Shown in pieces: positions 32,400 through 42,967 of a stretch of 64,000 nucleotides of DNA. Position numbers and translations under genes: made by a program. The stretch spans positions 1-64,000 of the forward strand of contig JANTQF010000158.1 of assembly GCA_032988165.1 (NCBI GenBank), read 5' to 3'. The notes beneath the pieces are model-generated. The model ran no database searches and had not been told where the DNA came from. It saw nothing but the letters and a program-made list of their open reading frames with translations. Every line of letters begins with the position of its first letter. Within the stretch, counting starts at the first letter, position 1. Origin of the DNA: Emmonsiellopsis sp. PD_33. Its lineage: Eukaryota > Ascomycota > Eurotiomycetes > Onygenales > Ajellomycetaceae.

Positions 32400-33720
32400 C
32401 CTATTTACATCTATTTATTTCACCTCTAATTATAACACCAACTTGCCTGCTTCTATATAAATGGATACTTTAAATCTTTAATGCATGCATTGATCTCCTC
32501 AGTTAAAGAGTTCTAACAACCTGATTAAAGAATAGCCCTTTTAATTTTCAACTTACTCATAAATTTCAAAAATATCATAACCCTCATCATCTGAATATTC
32601 ATCTAACTCATAGAAATCCTCATCTGAAGACTCATGTAATACTGGATCTTAATCTAATGAACTATATGAATTAGATTTCTATTAAGTCAACTTTTTCTTC
32701 TTCATCTGATTGTATTTAGCTGGGGCCATGAAGACAGGTCCATCCATATTATATTAACTAGACTGTTAAATGTAAAAGGGAAGATTAATGTTATTAGAGG
32801 TCCATAGAAACTTAAGTATCTTCTTGCTAACCTGATAGATTGCATTCATTATAGTAATATAATCTCTAAAAGCTCCTTCATAGCCCATTCTCTCTCTTAA
32901 GTTATGAAACTTTAGGAATATATCATACTATTTTCCAATTATTACCCCAAGAGATCAGCTGAAGTCATGGAAGTAGTCCAATAAGCTCATATAGAGAGAA
33001 TTAGAAATGTAGGTTAGACATGAAGATTTAATATTATTATAAATAATATAAGGAACTAAATTATAGATTAGTATCATCAGTAAATAAATATTATATATAA
33101 AGAGAAACATACTTTTATGTCTGCAAATACAGTTCTCCAGACTTTGAATGTATTTGCCCTGCTCAAATAGAGTAAACATAAGAATAATATTTAATTCAGT
33201 AGTCTGATAGTAATAGAATAAAATCTCTCATTTAATTATATAAGCCTTGCAATTAAGATCACAGCCATATTCTATACTCTTATTAGCAAGTAATATGATG
33301 TGATAAGCACATGAAGTAGTACCTTCAATATCTACCTTTTGTGTGGAATTGAAGAGTTGATGATAAAATCAGTCCTTATTAATAGTATAATCTCTGTACT
33401 GAGATGATGGATTGAGCAGGTTTCCCCCATTAATGATAATAGTTATAGGATGGAAAGAGCTTTCCCCATTAGTAGTAATAGTCATAGGATGGAGGGAGCT
33501 TTCCTTATTAGTAATAATAATTGCAGGATGAGGGGAGCTTTTCTTATTAGTAGTAATAGTCACAGAATGGGGGGAGGACTCCATGTCTACAGTGATGAAC
33601 AGGGTTGGAAGATGAGGTTGAAAAGTAGGCTTAAAAGACAGAGTTTAGAGATAGTATTGGGAGACAGACTCAAAAGACATTGATGTCCTGAGATGTCAGA
33701 GAAAAACTATTATTATTTAA
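32400..33720 (-). pseudogene. hAT cargo gene A, unassigned
   Basis: Reading leftward from ~33585 (MESSPHSVTITTNK...). The start encodes four 13-residue repeats (33411-33585). Next comes a block also found in gene B: VDIEGT, ILLANKSIEYGCDLNCKAYI, a Tyr-rich stretch (EILFYYYQTTELNI), then further on KFLWTSNNINLPFYI and an acidic Ser/Asp/Glu-rich segment (ESSDEDFYELDEYSDDEGYD). Stops and frame breaks interrupt it. I do not recognise the family. Conservation with gene B over ~300 codons shows it was once a real protein. Confidence 0.55.
33411..33585 (-). repeat. 39-bp tandem repeat encoding 13-aa units
   Basis: Four to five imperfect copies of a 39-bp unit (…GGATGGAGGGAGCTTTCC… on the plus strand). 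On the minus strand these give 13-residue units of the form ESSPHSVTITTNK, KSSPHPAIIITNK, ESSLHPMTITTNG and ESSFHPITIIING. The paralogous gene B lacks the repeat, so it arose after the duplication or was lost in B. Confidence 0.8.
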
Positions 33721-34024
33721 CTATAATGGCTGGATGCTTGCTGAGATTTTAATTCAGATGGAGAAAGACTGAGCAGATAAGCATTATAATGCAGTATTAT
33801 ATTTAGAGGTTGAATTATATAAGATTATCACAATGAATTAGAATTTATTGTGATATATATAAATTACAACTAAAAAGCAGACTTTATCATACTATTATTT
33901 ATTATACTTAAGCCTCACCCTTCAAGTCACATTGCAGGGTATTACTTTATCTGCTCTATAAAGCAGGCAAGAAAGTATTAACTTCTACAAATCATAATAA
34001 TTGCTAAAGATTCTAATCAATAAA

Positions 34025-34040
34025 TTCAACCTAGATTCAA
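34025..34040. repeat. palindrome-related motif upstream of gene A
   Basis: TTCAACCTAGATTCAA, a degenerate form of the 16-bp palindrome TTGAACTTAAGTTCAA. It lies ~450 bp upstream of the gene A start, matching the perfect copy upstream of gene B. Confidence 0.5.
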
Positions 34041-34099
34041 ACTAATAAAGACATTAGTTATAATCACTAAGAAAAGACTGAACTCAGAACATCAGATAT

Positions 34100-35150
34100 T
34101 AACTTATAATATATGATCATCCTCTCATCCTCAATCTTCTTAATATATTTATTCTTAGCCCTGGATAAGGAATAGCCTTGCCTGTATTCATCTTAATCAT
34201 ATATTCTCAAAAAGTGCTATGACTCATCATCTGATAGCTTGCTCAATTTTTGAAACTCTTCATTCAAAGACTCATTCAAGGTTAGAACATGGGCTATAAC
34301 TGAAGATGCTAACTGAACTAGCTGTTATTCCTTCTTTTATTACTTTATTTTATTCCATGCATCTAGAGTAATAATTATTATAGCCTCCACATTATATCAG
34401 CCTGGGCATTTAATGTAAAATAGGAGGTTCACCTCATTATTAGCTCATAAGAACTTAACTGTCTTCTTACCCACCTAATGAATACAATTCATGGCCATGG
34501 AAGCATCCTTAAAGAAGTTATGATTCATTATTCTTCACCTTATCTCATAAAATCACAGAAATGCATATTAGTCATCAATAATCTGACCCAGATCATAGAA
34601 GAACTGGTAAAAGTAGGAAACTAGAGCATAGAAATGCTATTAAGGCTTTAGAAAGAATATATTTTATTCACATCAATACTCTATATCATCCATCAATTAG
34701 TAATATCATTAAATAATAAGGGTTAGTGTAGATAAATATATACTCATATACATTAATTACTTGCTTCAGTTCTTGTGTGTATTTTGCTTGGTAGTGCAAA
34801 GTAAAGGCAAGCATGATATTAAGCTCTATTGACTGATAGTATTGATATAGAATCTCCTATTTAATCATGCAAGCTCTGTAATTAGAATTACAGCCATATT
34901 CTATTCTTATATTAGCAAGTAAGATCAAACCAGATGTATATATAATAGTACCTTCTATATCTACATTTTTCATGCCATTAAAGGCCTGATAGCAGAACCA
35001 CTCCTCCTCAGTACACTCATATTAGCTAAGTAAGATGTCTGGGGTTTCCATGCTGGTAGAGGATCTAGAGGTGCAAGGTAGATACTACCTGTTGGTAGAG
35101 AAGAGAGAAGGATGGAGAATAGATGATTCCAGATTAAGAAGGAAATAATA
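34100..35150 (-). pseudogene. hAT cargo gene B, paralogue of gene A
   Basis: Reading leftward from ~35052 (METPDILLS, stop, YECTEEEWFCYQAFNG). The same blocks as in gene A follow in the same order: VDIEGT, LILLANIRIEYGCNSNYRAC, EILYQYYQSIELNIMLAF, then KKTVKFLWANNEVNLLFYI and an acidic tail. Several stops sit at TGG/CAG-derived positions, as RIP would leave. The upstream DNA (35150-35420) is also similar to that of gene A (33720-34040), so the duplication unit included the promoter. Function unknown. Confidence 0.55.
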
Positions 35151-35406
35151 TCATTATTTAACCTTAGTAGGCAGATAGATGGAATTTCAGTTCAGATTGA
35201 AAAGAACTGAGTAAATAAGCATCATAATGTAGGAGCCCTTTCACAGAGAGAGTTATATGAGATTATCACAATAAATCAGAGTTCATTGTATAGCATGCAA
35301 GTCACACCCATAAAGCAGCCTTTATGATAATATAATTAGTGGTAATGATTAATCATTTATGATCTTCTACTAATTAATAAAAGCCCAGAAAATTCCAATC
35401 AATGAA

Positions 35407-35422
35407 TTGAACTTAAGTTCAA
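35407..35422. repeat. 16-bp perfect palindrome upstream of gene B
   Basis: TTGAACTTAAGTTCAA, identical to the intronic copy at 36173-36188. Confidence 0.8.
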
Positions 35423-36161
35423 ACAAATAAAGAATAATTATGCAGGAGACCCAGTATTTTCCATACTAATATAAATAAGAAAAGAAGAATCTAGAGATAA
35501 TAAGTAACATCCATTGACATCATTGTTGAATGAGAGTATATCAATTATCAAAGGTAAAGGGTATGAGGTAGATGATAATATTATTTGACAAGCTACATTA
35601 TAGATATAGATATTCTTATACTAGAGCAATTTATATTAAGAATTGCACTCCATATAAAGAAGGTGAGGATATTAGTGGTGACAAACAATAGTCAGCACTA
35701 CCTGAGGATATATATATATATATCTATCACCACAATTCAATCAGAATGCATCAATGAGAGAGACAAACTGATATCTAAATATAAATCTGAGTTGAACAGG
35801 AATGAACCTAGGTTTGATCATAAAACTTATTAAAAAAGAAAGATATTATAAATAAATCAGTTGGATTCTATATACTGTAAGAGAGGTGTTAATAACAAGA
35901 TAACTATAATAGTTTATAGATGGTGTTTATTTGTCTTATTATCTTCCCAATCATTATAATAGTGGTTTCTGGAGTAAACCACATTATAGACTGAATCACA
36001 CTAAATATTCTAATCTTATATAAGGACAGTCTATCTTCCTCCCTACTGTTTTTTTCCTTCCTTAGTAACTACACTCATTCAGGTCCTCTAACTTCTATTT
36101 TCTTTTTATTTCACAGTTTTCCAGATTATACTACATTGAATTCAACATCCTCTACTTTTTA

Positions 36162-36260
36162 GTAAGTTTAAATTGAACTTAAGTTCAATCTATATATACA
36201 CTTCAAATTGCATATATAAATATGTGTACTTATTAACCTCAGTAATACTAACATATTTAG
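36162..36260 (+). other. putative intron with palindrome (gene C leader)
   Basis: GTAAGT donor at 36162, perfect palindrome TTGAACTTAAGTTCAA at 36173-36188, ACTAAC branch at ~36246 and TTTAG acceptor at 36260. The first ATG of gene C follows at ~36280. TTGAATTCAA, a shorter palindrome, lies just upstream at 36136-36145. Confidence 0.6.
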
Positions 36261-36767
36261 TTTCAATACATATCCACAATGATAAACCTACCAGGTGAAG
36301 ATCCTCCTAACCCAGTAGAAGATGAGGTTCCATTTGAGGTAAGTAAATATAAGTACTATATTAACTGTACATTACTGGGCATTATCATGATGAATATTCA
36401 GAGCCTTAATACTAAATAGCTATATAGAGCCTGCAACTAAGATCTCAGGGAGAATCACATGAAAAAACTTGTTTCATCATTTAAAATGAAGAGTATTGAG
36501 TGATGTGGGATCAACACACATATGAAAGTAATCTTACTACAGTCAGATTTTAAATTTTACTTCAAGATGTATGAGAAGGAGCACAAAGATGATTCTTAAT
36601 ATAAGTATACTATTATAAATCTGTAGAACTTCAGCCTCTGAGACATCAATAAACTTATGATCTTTAATATTAATTAAGAAATCAACTCTACTTCCTCTAT
36701 TCTCAAGGTAGAGTAACACTGACATACTGCACTGATTAAGTACAATTAGGGACTATCCAGTAAAGAT

Positions 36768-36829
36768 GTGAGTCTATCCTATTAGTGTGAATTAAATCTA
36801 GATTTAATACTAACTATTGTACTTTTCAG
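36768..36829 (+). other. intron with palindrome ATTAAATCTAGATTTAAT
   Basis: GTGAGT donor at 36768, 18-bp perfect palindrome at 36791-36808, ACTAAC branch right after it, TTTTCAG acceptor at 36829. The palindrome looks like a C/G-to-T/A version of TTGAATCTAGATTCAA. Confidence 0.6.
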
Positions 36830-37248
36830 CATTCATACATGTGAGCTATTGAAATCTATGATCACACTTTACTATATAATAATACTAATGTGCTAGACTC
36901 TTTACATACAAATAAACATGATATTTATAGAGTCAATGATGATAGCAACAGCTTTTATGGGATCATAAGTGCATTAAATGTGAAGAGTGATTGAGAATAA
37001 GTAAATCTTCTCAAAAATGAAATTGCTCTTAAGTAGTGAATTACCCACACATTTGAGGTAAATATTAAGAATAGTGGTCACTGAACTACTATTCTGCATA
37101 ATAAGATAATACATAAAGTATTTACTATATATATGTCAACATCCTATAGCCACAAGACTTTCACCATCAGCCCAGCAGACAAGATTATTAGAGTAAAGAT
37201 AGATGAAGTGAGTTAATCCATTCCACCTAGAATTCATAAACATCAAAA

Positions 37249-37264
37249 TTAAACTTAAATTAAA
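37249..37264. repeat. degenerate palindrome copy in gene C intron
   Basis: TTAAACTTAAATTAAA, 41 bp after a GTGAGT donor (37208). It differs from the consensus at three positions, two of them G-to-A as in RIP. Confidence 0.5.
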
Positions 37265-37920
37265 TTTAGGCACTAATATTCCACTGCTACTTCCTTTACT
37301 TCCACCTGGTGTTCAAAGAGTTACTACTAAAGATTTTCACCTTAGATATCAAATAGCTAGTTTCTTTTAGTATGTTAGCTTATAATGATGTTTTTTACCC
37401 TCTGTTTTTTCTAAACAGCAATGATCTTACCACTAGAATCCTTAAGAGTAATCTATCTATTAATGAAAAGTATTTTCAGCAGGGGTCTAAAGGGGTGACT
37501 CTACCTTACATGAATTTTCTCTATAAACATAAAGGGAAAACCTATGCCATGCAATGACCCAGATTTCTTGTGAGACTCCTAAATGTAAAGTATCAGGTAG
37601 TATTTAATCATCTGAGAATGATATGTAGATCTATTGAGGTGATTAAAATGTGACTAATAATAAGCAAGTATTAAATTTAGATGTTAGAATCATTAAAGAA
37701 AATTCTGGCCTACATTATCTTCTAAGTCAAGCTCAGTTGAATAATTCCTATGAACTCTATGAAGAAGTATCACACATTCCAGTAATCCCATACAATCAGC
37801 AAGATTGTGAATAATGAAGACAACAAGGGGTACAAGCATATAGTGTCTTTAATAACTAGTCTGTAGGATTATATCTCAGAGCAGGCACAAGCATTTTTAA
37901 TATTAGTATTCAGAGATTAG

Positions 37921-37963
37921 GTAAGTTGCATTGAACTTTAATTCAACATTTTAATACTGATAG
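37921..37963 (+). other. 43-nt intron built around the palindrome
   Basis: GTAAGT at 37921, TTGAACTTTAATTCAA at 37931-37946, TACTGA branch-like sequence, TAG at 37963 (or 37970). The palindrome occupies over a third of the intron. Confidence 0.6.
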
Positions 37964-38457
37964 ATCATAGTTTGATGTGCTAAAAGGCAAGATTACTCAG
38001 AAGGATTATTTAATCAATTATATTGAGACTATTACATATTACTTCAAATTTAATCATTCCCACTGGAGACAAGTTCTCTCCCTTTGCAAAGAGGTAAGAA
38101 TACATTCCTTCAAGAAATGTATAGTAATTTTCAATAAGGAGGATATACTAGTGCATCTGCAAACAAAGTTCATACAACTAATCATAAAATGCTAACTAGA
38201 AATAGGAGAATATAAAGCTAACTACCCTCTAGGGTATTTAAGTGGCAGACACCTAATATGCTACTAATTACAAGCTCTGCAAATATCCATAGTTTATGAA
38301 TCTTCAGATGAAGAACACATTGAGAACTAAAGCTACTATCTTTAAGTTACTATTTGAATATCAATAACTTAAGTAGCTGATCATCAATACCTTATGTAAT
38401 AACTTCTCAAAGATGGTTTCAATAAAGCAGATGTCAGGGTTAACCTTCACTTTGCAG

Positions 38458-38553
38458 GTAAGTGACAGTAAAATATAATCATATTTCAAATTGAACTTTA
38501 GTTCAATTTGATATCTAATACTGGATGCTAAATACTCATACTCTCTTGTTTAG
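38458..38553 (+). other. intron with palindrome TTGAACTTTAGTTCAA
   Basis: GTAAGT donor at 38458 after TTTGCAG, palindrome at 38491-38506, TGCTAA branch near 38528, TTGTTTAG acceptor at 38553. It joins ...NLHFAGK to NQLNEAFKDI. Confidence 0.65.
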
Positions 38554-39176
38554 AACCAGCTTAATGAGGCCTTTAAGGACATCTAAAAATATACTATAAT
38601 ATTATTAAATGCTGATTGAACCATCTCTGCCAAGAATTTAGCTAAGGATCTCAAAGTATTTATACTTAACATCTAATACATGCAAAAGATAATTGAAGGG
38701 AGAATTAGCAACCCAGTGATTTTAATTGATAAAAGTCAGCTGAGTTCTGAGGCTGTTGCTGCTGACTCTATTCTACACTTAAAGTTATATATTTATATAG
38801 AATTATCAGAGGAAATATTAAAGGATGTCTTATATAAACATAAAATGTTAGTACCCCTCAAGGAAGAGGCTAAATCAAAGCTAAAGATGTCCTTCAATAA
38901 ATAATCTAAGAGATCTACTGCAGTTTTGAACATGATGGAGATCATTACAACTACAATTAATAATAATGATGATGGGGAGAGCAGCCTCATCAGCCTTCAA
39001 ATTCAGATGTGTATGAATACAAAATTGAAGGCTGGTGCTAGTAAGAAGATAATAAAGTGATTTTAGCTCTGATTTTTTCTTTATTACAATGTATAGAGTG
39101 GTTGGATTGATTGGATCAGAAGATTGAGTTGAGATTTCTTATTTATAAATTATGGCATGAAGTGGCTTTTTAACTA

Positions 39177-39192
39177 TTAAACTTTAATTTAA
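39177..39192. repeat. palindrome copy 3' of gene C
   Basis: TTAAACTTTAATTTAA, a fully palindromic AT-shifted form, ~120 bp after the last codons of gene C. A related TTCAATCTAAGTTCAA lies at 39513-39528, ahead of the transposase. Confidence 0.5.
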
Positions 39193-39619
39193 TAGTACTA
39201 TTAATAGTTTGTTTTACAAGTATGAAGGATCTTCAATAATGGTTGAATCTCAATGCAGATTGATTTCTTTAAATTTTAAAAGTTTACTTGATGTTTTTTT
39301 ACAGACAAATTACATCTAGTCTGTAGTATAATAATAAAAAAATGATATATTCTATTAACAGTAATATAATCAATCTGCTTGCTTTTCCCTTTCCTTTATG
39401 TTTCCCTTTTTTTTTGAAAAACCCAATAGAAAACTTTTTCCCTTGAAATACTCTAATAGAAAAAGAATATCCTCTTAAATACTAGAATACTCTCATAAGT
39501 TTAATTGATGAATTCAATCTAAGTTCAATTCTCTCTTATGATTAAATCTATTAATATCCCTCCATTCTTTTACTCTTTCCTAACTTTATCAGCCTTAATA
39601 TCCCAGTGGTTCCTCCATA

Positions 39620-42380
39620 ATGCCTTCATCCCCCACATTGTCTAGCTCTATTTTCTCCAATGGTAGGAACCAACCATTGCTGGATTCATCTACCTCAAGC
39701 TTGATAGTACAGGAAATACCTCTAATAGCTCTGAGCTAGTTAGCTTGCACTGACACTGTTAGTCTTAGTAGCTTACCAGCTAATAATTATATGTCCCAAT
39801 TAAATGCAGCACTGCCTCAGGCTGGGCTGGTTGTTATCACTAGGGGAAATCACAGTAAGTATTATATCATTCTTGATGAGGAGAATCATCTGGATTTCCT
39901 TTGGTAGTGAAAGACTATGAAATGATTAATTACTCATCTCAAGCTTGCTGAGAAGATAGCTGCCTGGGGATCAACATAATGAATAAGCTAGATGTAGAGG
40001 AAATTCAATGAGGTAGTGACATACTCTAATGAGGTCCTAAAGGTATAGTGTGTGCATTGTAGCCAGCTCATAGCTAATCTAACTCTAAAAAACCATGGCA
40101 TAAAGACTCTCAGTTGTCATCTTAAGAAGTGTACTACTTGAACCTGAAAACAGAGCAAGTCATAATATAAATATAAAATGATAGAGTTCTTTGCCTGGAA
40201 GGATATAAGTTTTTTCATTTCTTATGATTAAATTAAGATTTCAACTAATTATTAGCTAGAAAGTAAATATCTATTCAGTTCTAAATAAGGAGAATCTTCT
40301 AGCTCAGCTAGTCAAAATGATTATTATCACTTAGATCTCATTTAATATCATCTATCATTTAGAGTTCAAGTAGCTAATCTGAATAATAATATTTAATTCA
40401 TTCTTAGGGATTCTCACTCAACAGATCATCACAAACTATCTACTTGTAAACTCATAGAGGATTATTATAGATTAGCTGAAGAAATTATCTCTAACCTTAT
40501 AGATCTTAATCAGTATTGACTGCTGAATCTCACCCTATAGGAACCTCTCCTTTATGGGGATACTTGATCATTTTATCTCTAAGGATTAATAACCTGTAGA
40601 TGTGCTACTTGGTTTTAAGCATGTTCATAGATTATATACTGATTAGAAGCTGGTAAATCTCATGTTGAAATGTGCAGATGAGTATCACCTTAGAGATCAG
40701 ATCTTAGCTAATATAACTAATAATATAGAGAATAATAGCATGCTTACTCAGGTACTCTTCCAGACAATACAAACAAGCTAGTTAATCTTGCAGTTCACTA
40801 ATTCAGAGTTATAGAAGTTAGGGATAAACCAGCATGTCTCTTGCCTAGCACACATATTTCAACTATATTTAAGTGCCATTTTCCAATAGATTGACATAAA
40901 TGCCCAGGAGGAACTGAATCCTACCCTGAATGATGACCTTTTTAATGAGGATATTAGCAACATTTTATAAAAAATATGAAGTGTTTTACCTCTAAATCTG
41001 ATGATCTTTCTGACTGTTTCATTTTCATTAAGATCTATCAGTTTACTTGATTTATTTATTACTCCTCATAATGAGTCTCTTATTTTAAGAAATGTCAGCT
41101 TGAGTTCTCTCACATAATGGCACTCACAGTGTAAACTAATTATCCTACATGATGGAACTCAACATATCTTCTATTAAAATAGCTGCTGAAGCTTCAAAAG
41201 ACTATAGACTACTTTATTCTCTATTATGATTTTATAGATCATTCTTCTTCTTTCTTAGTTACTAAGTGAAAGTAGATTGCTTATCTTATGAATATCTATT
41301 TAGTGTTTAGAAGTCTGATAAATAATCTATCTTAGAAAAAGAAGTCCTTTCTTCCTCATGTGTTTCACATGTATAATCATCTTTTTGACCTTCTTGGATT
41401 CACTAAACATGCTTTCTCCAGGAAGCACTATGCCTGGTATGATTGACTTCAAAAGAATATTTAGAATGTAACAATCAAGTTATACTAGTACTACTTAAAG
41501 ATCAATGGGAATCATAACTATCTCTATACCATAACAATATATCTCTATCTGAGCCTCAAATCATTGGAGTTCCATAATAGTGTCTAGTTGGATAATAATG
41601 TAAATTGGTATGAGAAATACCTGAGTATCTTTATGAAGATATATCAACTATATAAGAGCAAACTAACATAGAAATTAATGGTAGGTTCATCCCCTTAAGG
41701 CCATAGGAATGTTCAGAAGTGCAAGCATGAGTGTATCATACTAGAGAAGGTTTTAGACAATGTGAATCAACACTACAAATATAAATATGAATTGTCTGAT
41801 TGAAGTTATTCTCCTCCTACAACCTTACCATAAGAGATTAAGTAGTATCTTAATGAAGGTATATTCTTCTTCTTCTGATTATATTAAACTTAAGTTCTAA
41901 TTCATTATTTAGGGTTGGTGAAAAACATATCACTACTCAACTACTAGAAATAGAGATAAGCATAGTTTTTCATTCTTACTCATATTATATGCAACATCCT
42001 GGCCATGCAGAGCAACATGATAAAGCTAGAATGTACATTCTCAATTTTCTGTCAGATTTATACATATCTTTGAAATTGCCTGTAATCATCAACTATTCAA
42101 GTCATCATGCTCCATTATATGGGTAACTAGTGCCAGATATGGAAGGTGTTCATCCTACCTCCCAGTACATATATGGGTGATGGGGTATATATGGGGGATA
42201 ATGAGTTAAATAATGAGAATGAGGAGGAAGATAATGAACTCTCAGATAATTATATATCAGACTTTGATGATTTTGAGGAAGTTATAGATGAGGTTCAGAG
42301 CCAGAATGAGAGGAAGATGATGCTCAGACAGAATACCTTATTAATTAATGTTTCCCTAGGAAAGCTTCATTATCTCTAAA
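39620..42380 (+). pseudogene. hAT transposase with BED zinc finger
   Basis: Starts MPSSPTLSSSIFSNGRNQPL at 39620. A BED-type finger follows at ~40045-40140 (CVHCSQLIANLTLKNHG...LSCHLKKC; the second Cys pair and His in place). The central region carries the hAT signature WNSTYLLLK..LKLQKTID at ~41150-41210. A segment NNVNWYEKYLSIFMKIYQLY follows. A 54-nt intron at 41859-41912 carries another palindrome copy. The last part (42146-42379) is an acidic segment (NEEEDNELSDNYISDFDDFEE). Many in-frame stops, mainly TAG/TAA/TGA at former CAG/TGG/CGA codons, make it inactive. The orientation matches the MULE transposase around it. Confidence 0.7.
41859..41912 (+). other. intron with palindrome in hAT transposase
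   Basis: GTATAT donor at 41859, TTAAACTTAAGTTCTA at 41884-41899 (two G-to-A/C-to-T-type changes from consensus), ATTATTTAG acceptor at 41912. Confidence 0.5.
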
Positions 42381-42939
42381 ATGCATTGTATAATGCAATA
42401 TTATCTTAGTAATTTATTTCCTAGATAGTGATTAATAACAACTGTCTCCTTCAAACTACCTCATCACAGCTTGATTTACCCCATCATTCACAGTGGACAC
42501 CCTGAAGAGTGGAACTGGAGGATTTCATTTCACATTAGATTACTTGGGGAAGTAATAGACCTAGATTGTAGTGCTTTTCATTTATTTTAAACTGTATTTT
42601 TCTCTTCTAATATATTTACAGCTATTAATAGTTAATAAATACTATTTCATTCATCTTTTAGCACTTAATTAATAATAATTCTTCTGGCACTACAGTGAAA
42701 AAGACTAATGTAGTGGATGGAACTAAAGTTCAATTCTTGCACATAATAGTACTATATTAACATAACTTAATTAAATCTTGGGGTGAATTTATGTATGTAT
42801 AACTTTATTTTTCAAACCCACTAGATTTGAAAAAATCAATTGGATTTGACTCTAAAAACCTAACATAAGAAAAAAAAAATCAGCAGCAAGTAAACCTGCC
42901 CAAGTGAGACTTTTTTTTTTTTTGGATTTGAAACTTAGC

Positions 42940-42951
42940 AGGTTCACAGGT
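42940..42951 (+). repeat. subterminal direct repeat AGGTTCACAGGT, right
   Basis: Same-orientation partner of 32054-32065, 16 bp from the right hAT end. Confidence 0.6.
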
Positions 42952-42967
42952 CAGGTTTACAACACTA

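Larger units (their letters stand above)
36280..39060 (+). pseudogene. hAT cargo gene C, multi-exon, unassigned
   Basis: Begins MINLPGEDPPNPVEDEVPFE and then a GTAAGT donor at 36340. It continues through several exons separated by short introns (36768-36829, 37208-?, 37921-37963, 38458-38553). Longest open blocks are 37372-37557, 37977-38195 and 38680-38904; the last (VILIDKSQLSSEAVAADSIL..) runs to a Lys-rich end near 38900. RVNDDSNSFYGIISAL faintly recalls the DGNCLYRAI motif of OTU cysteine proteases, too weak to assign. Stops mostly fall at likely Trp or Gln codons, so this was an intact gene before RIP. Confidence 0.5.
31995..42967 (+). mobile_element. 10,973-bp hAT transposon with extra genes
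   Basis: Ends are TAGTGTTGT (31995) and its reverse complement ACAACACTA (to 42967), flanked by 8-bp duplications ACCTCATG. Inside, left to right: two tandem minus-strand paralogous genes (A ~32400-33720, B ~34100-35150), a plus-strand multi-exon gene C (~36280-39060) and a plus-strand hAT transposase with BED finger (~39620-42380). All are AT-rich with stops. hAT elements are usually a few kb, so this one is long. Its interior could hide a further nested element, but I see no second set of ends. Confidence 0.8.
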
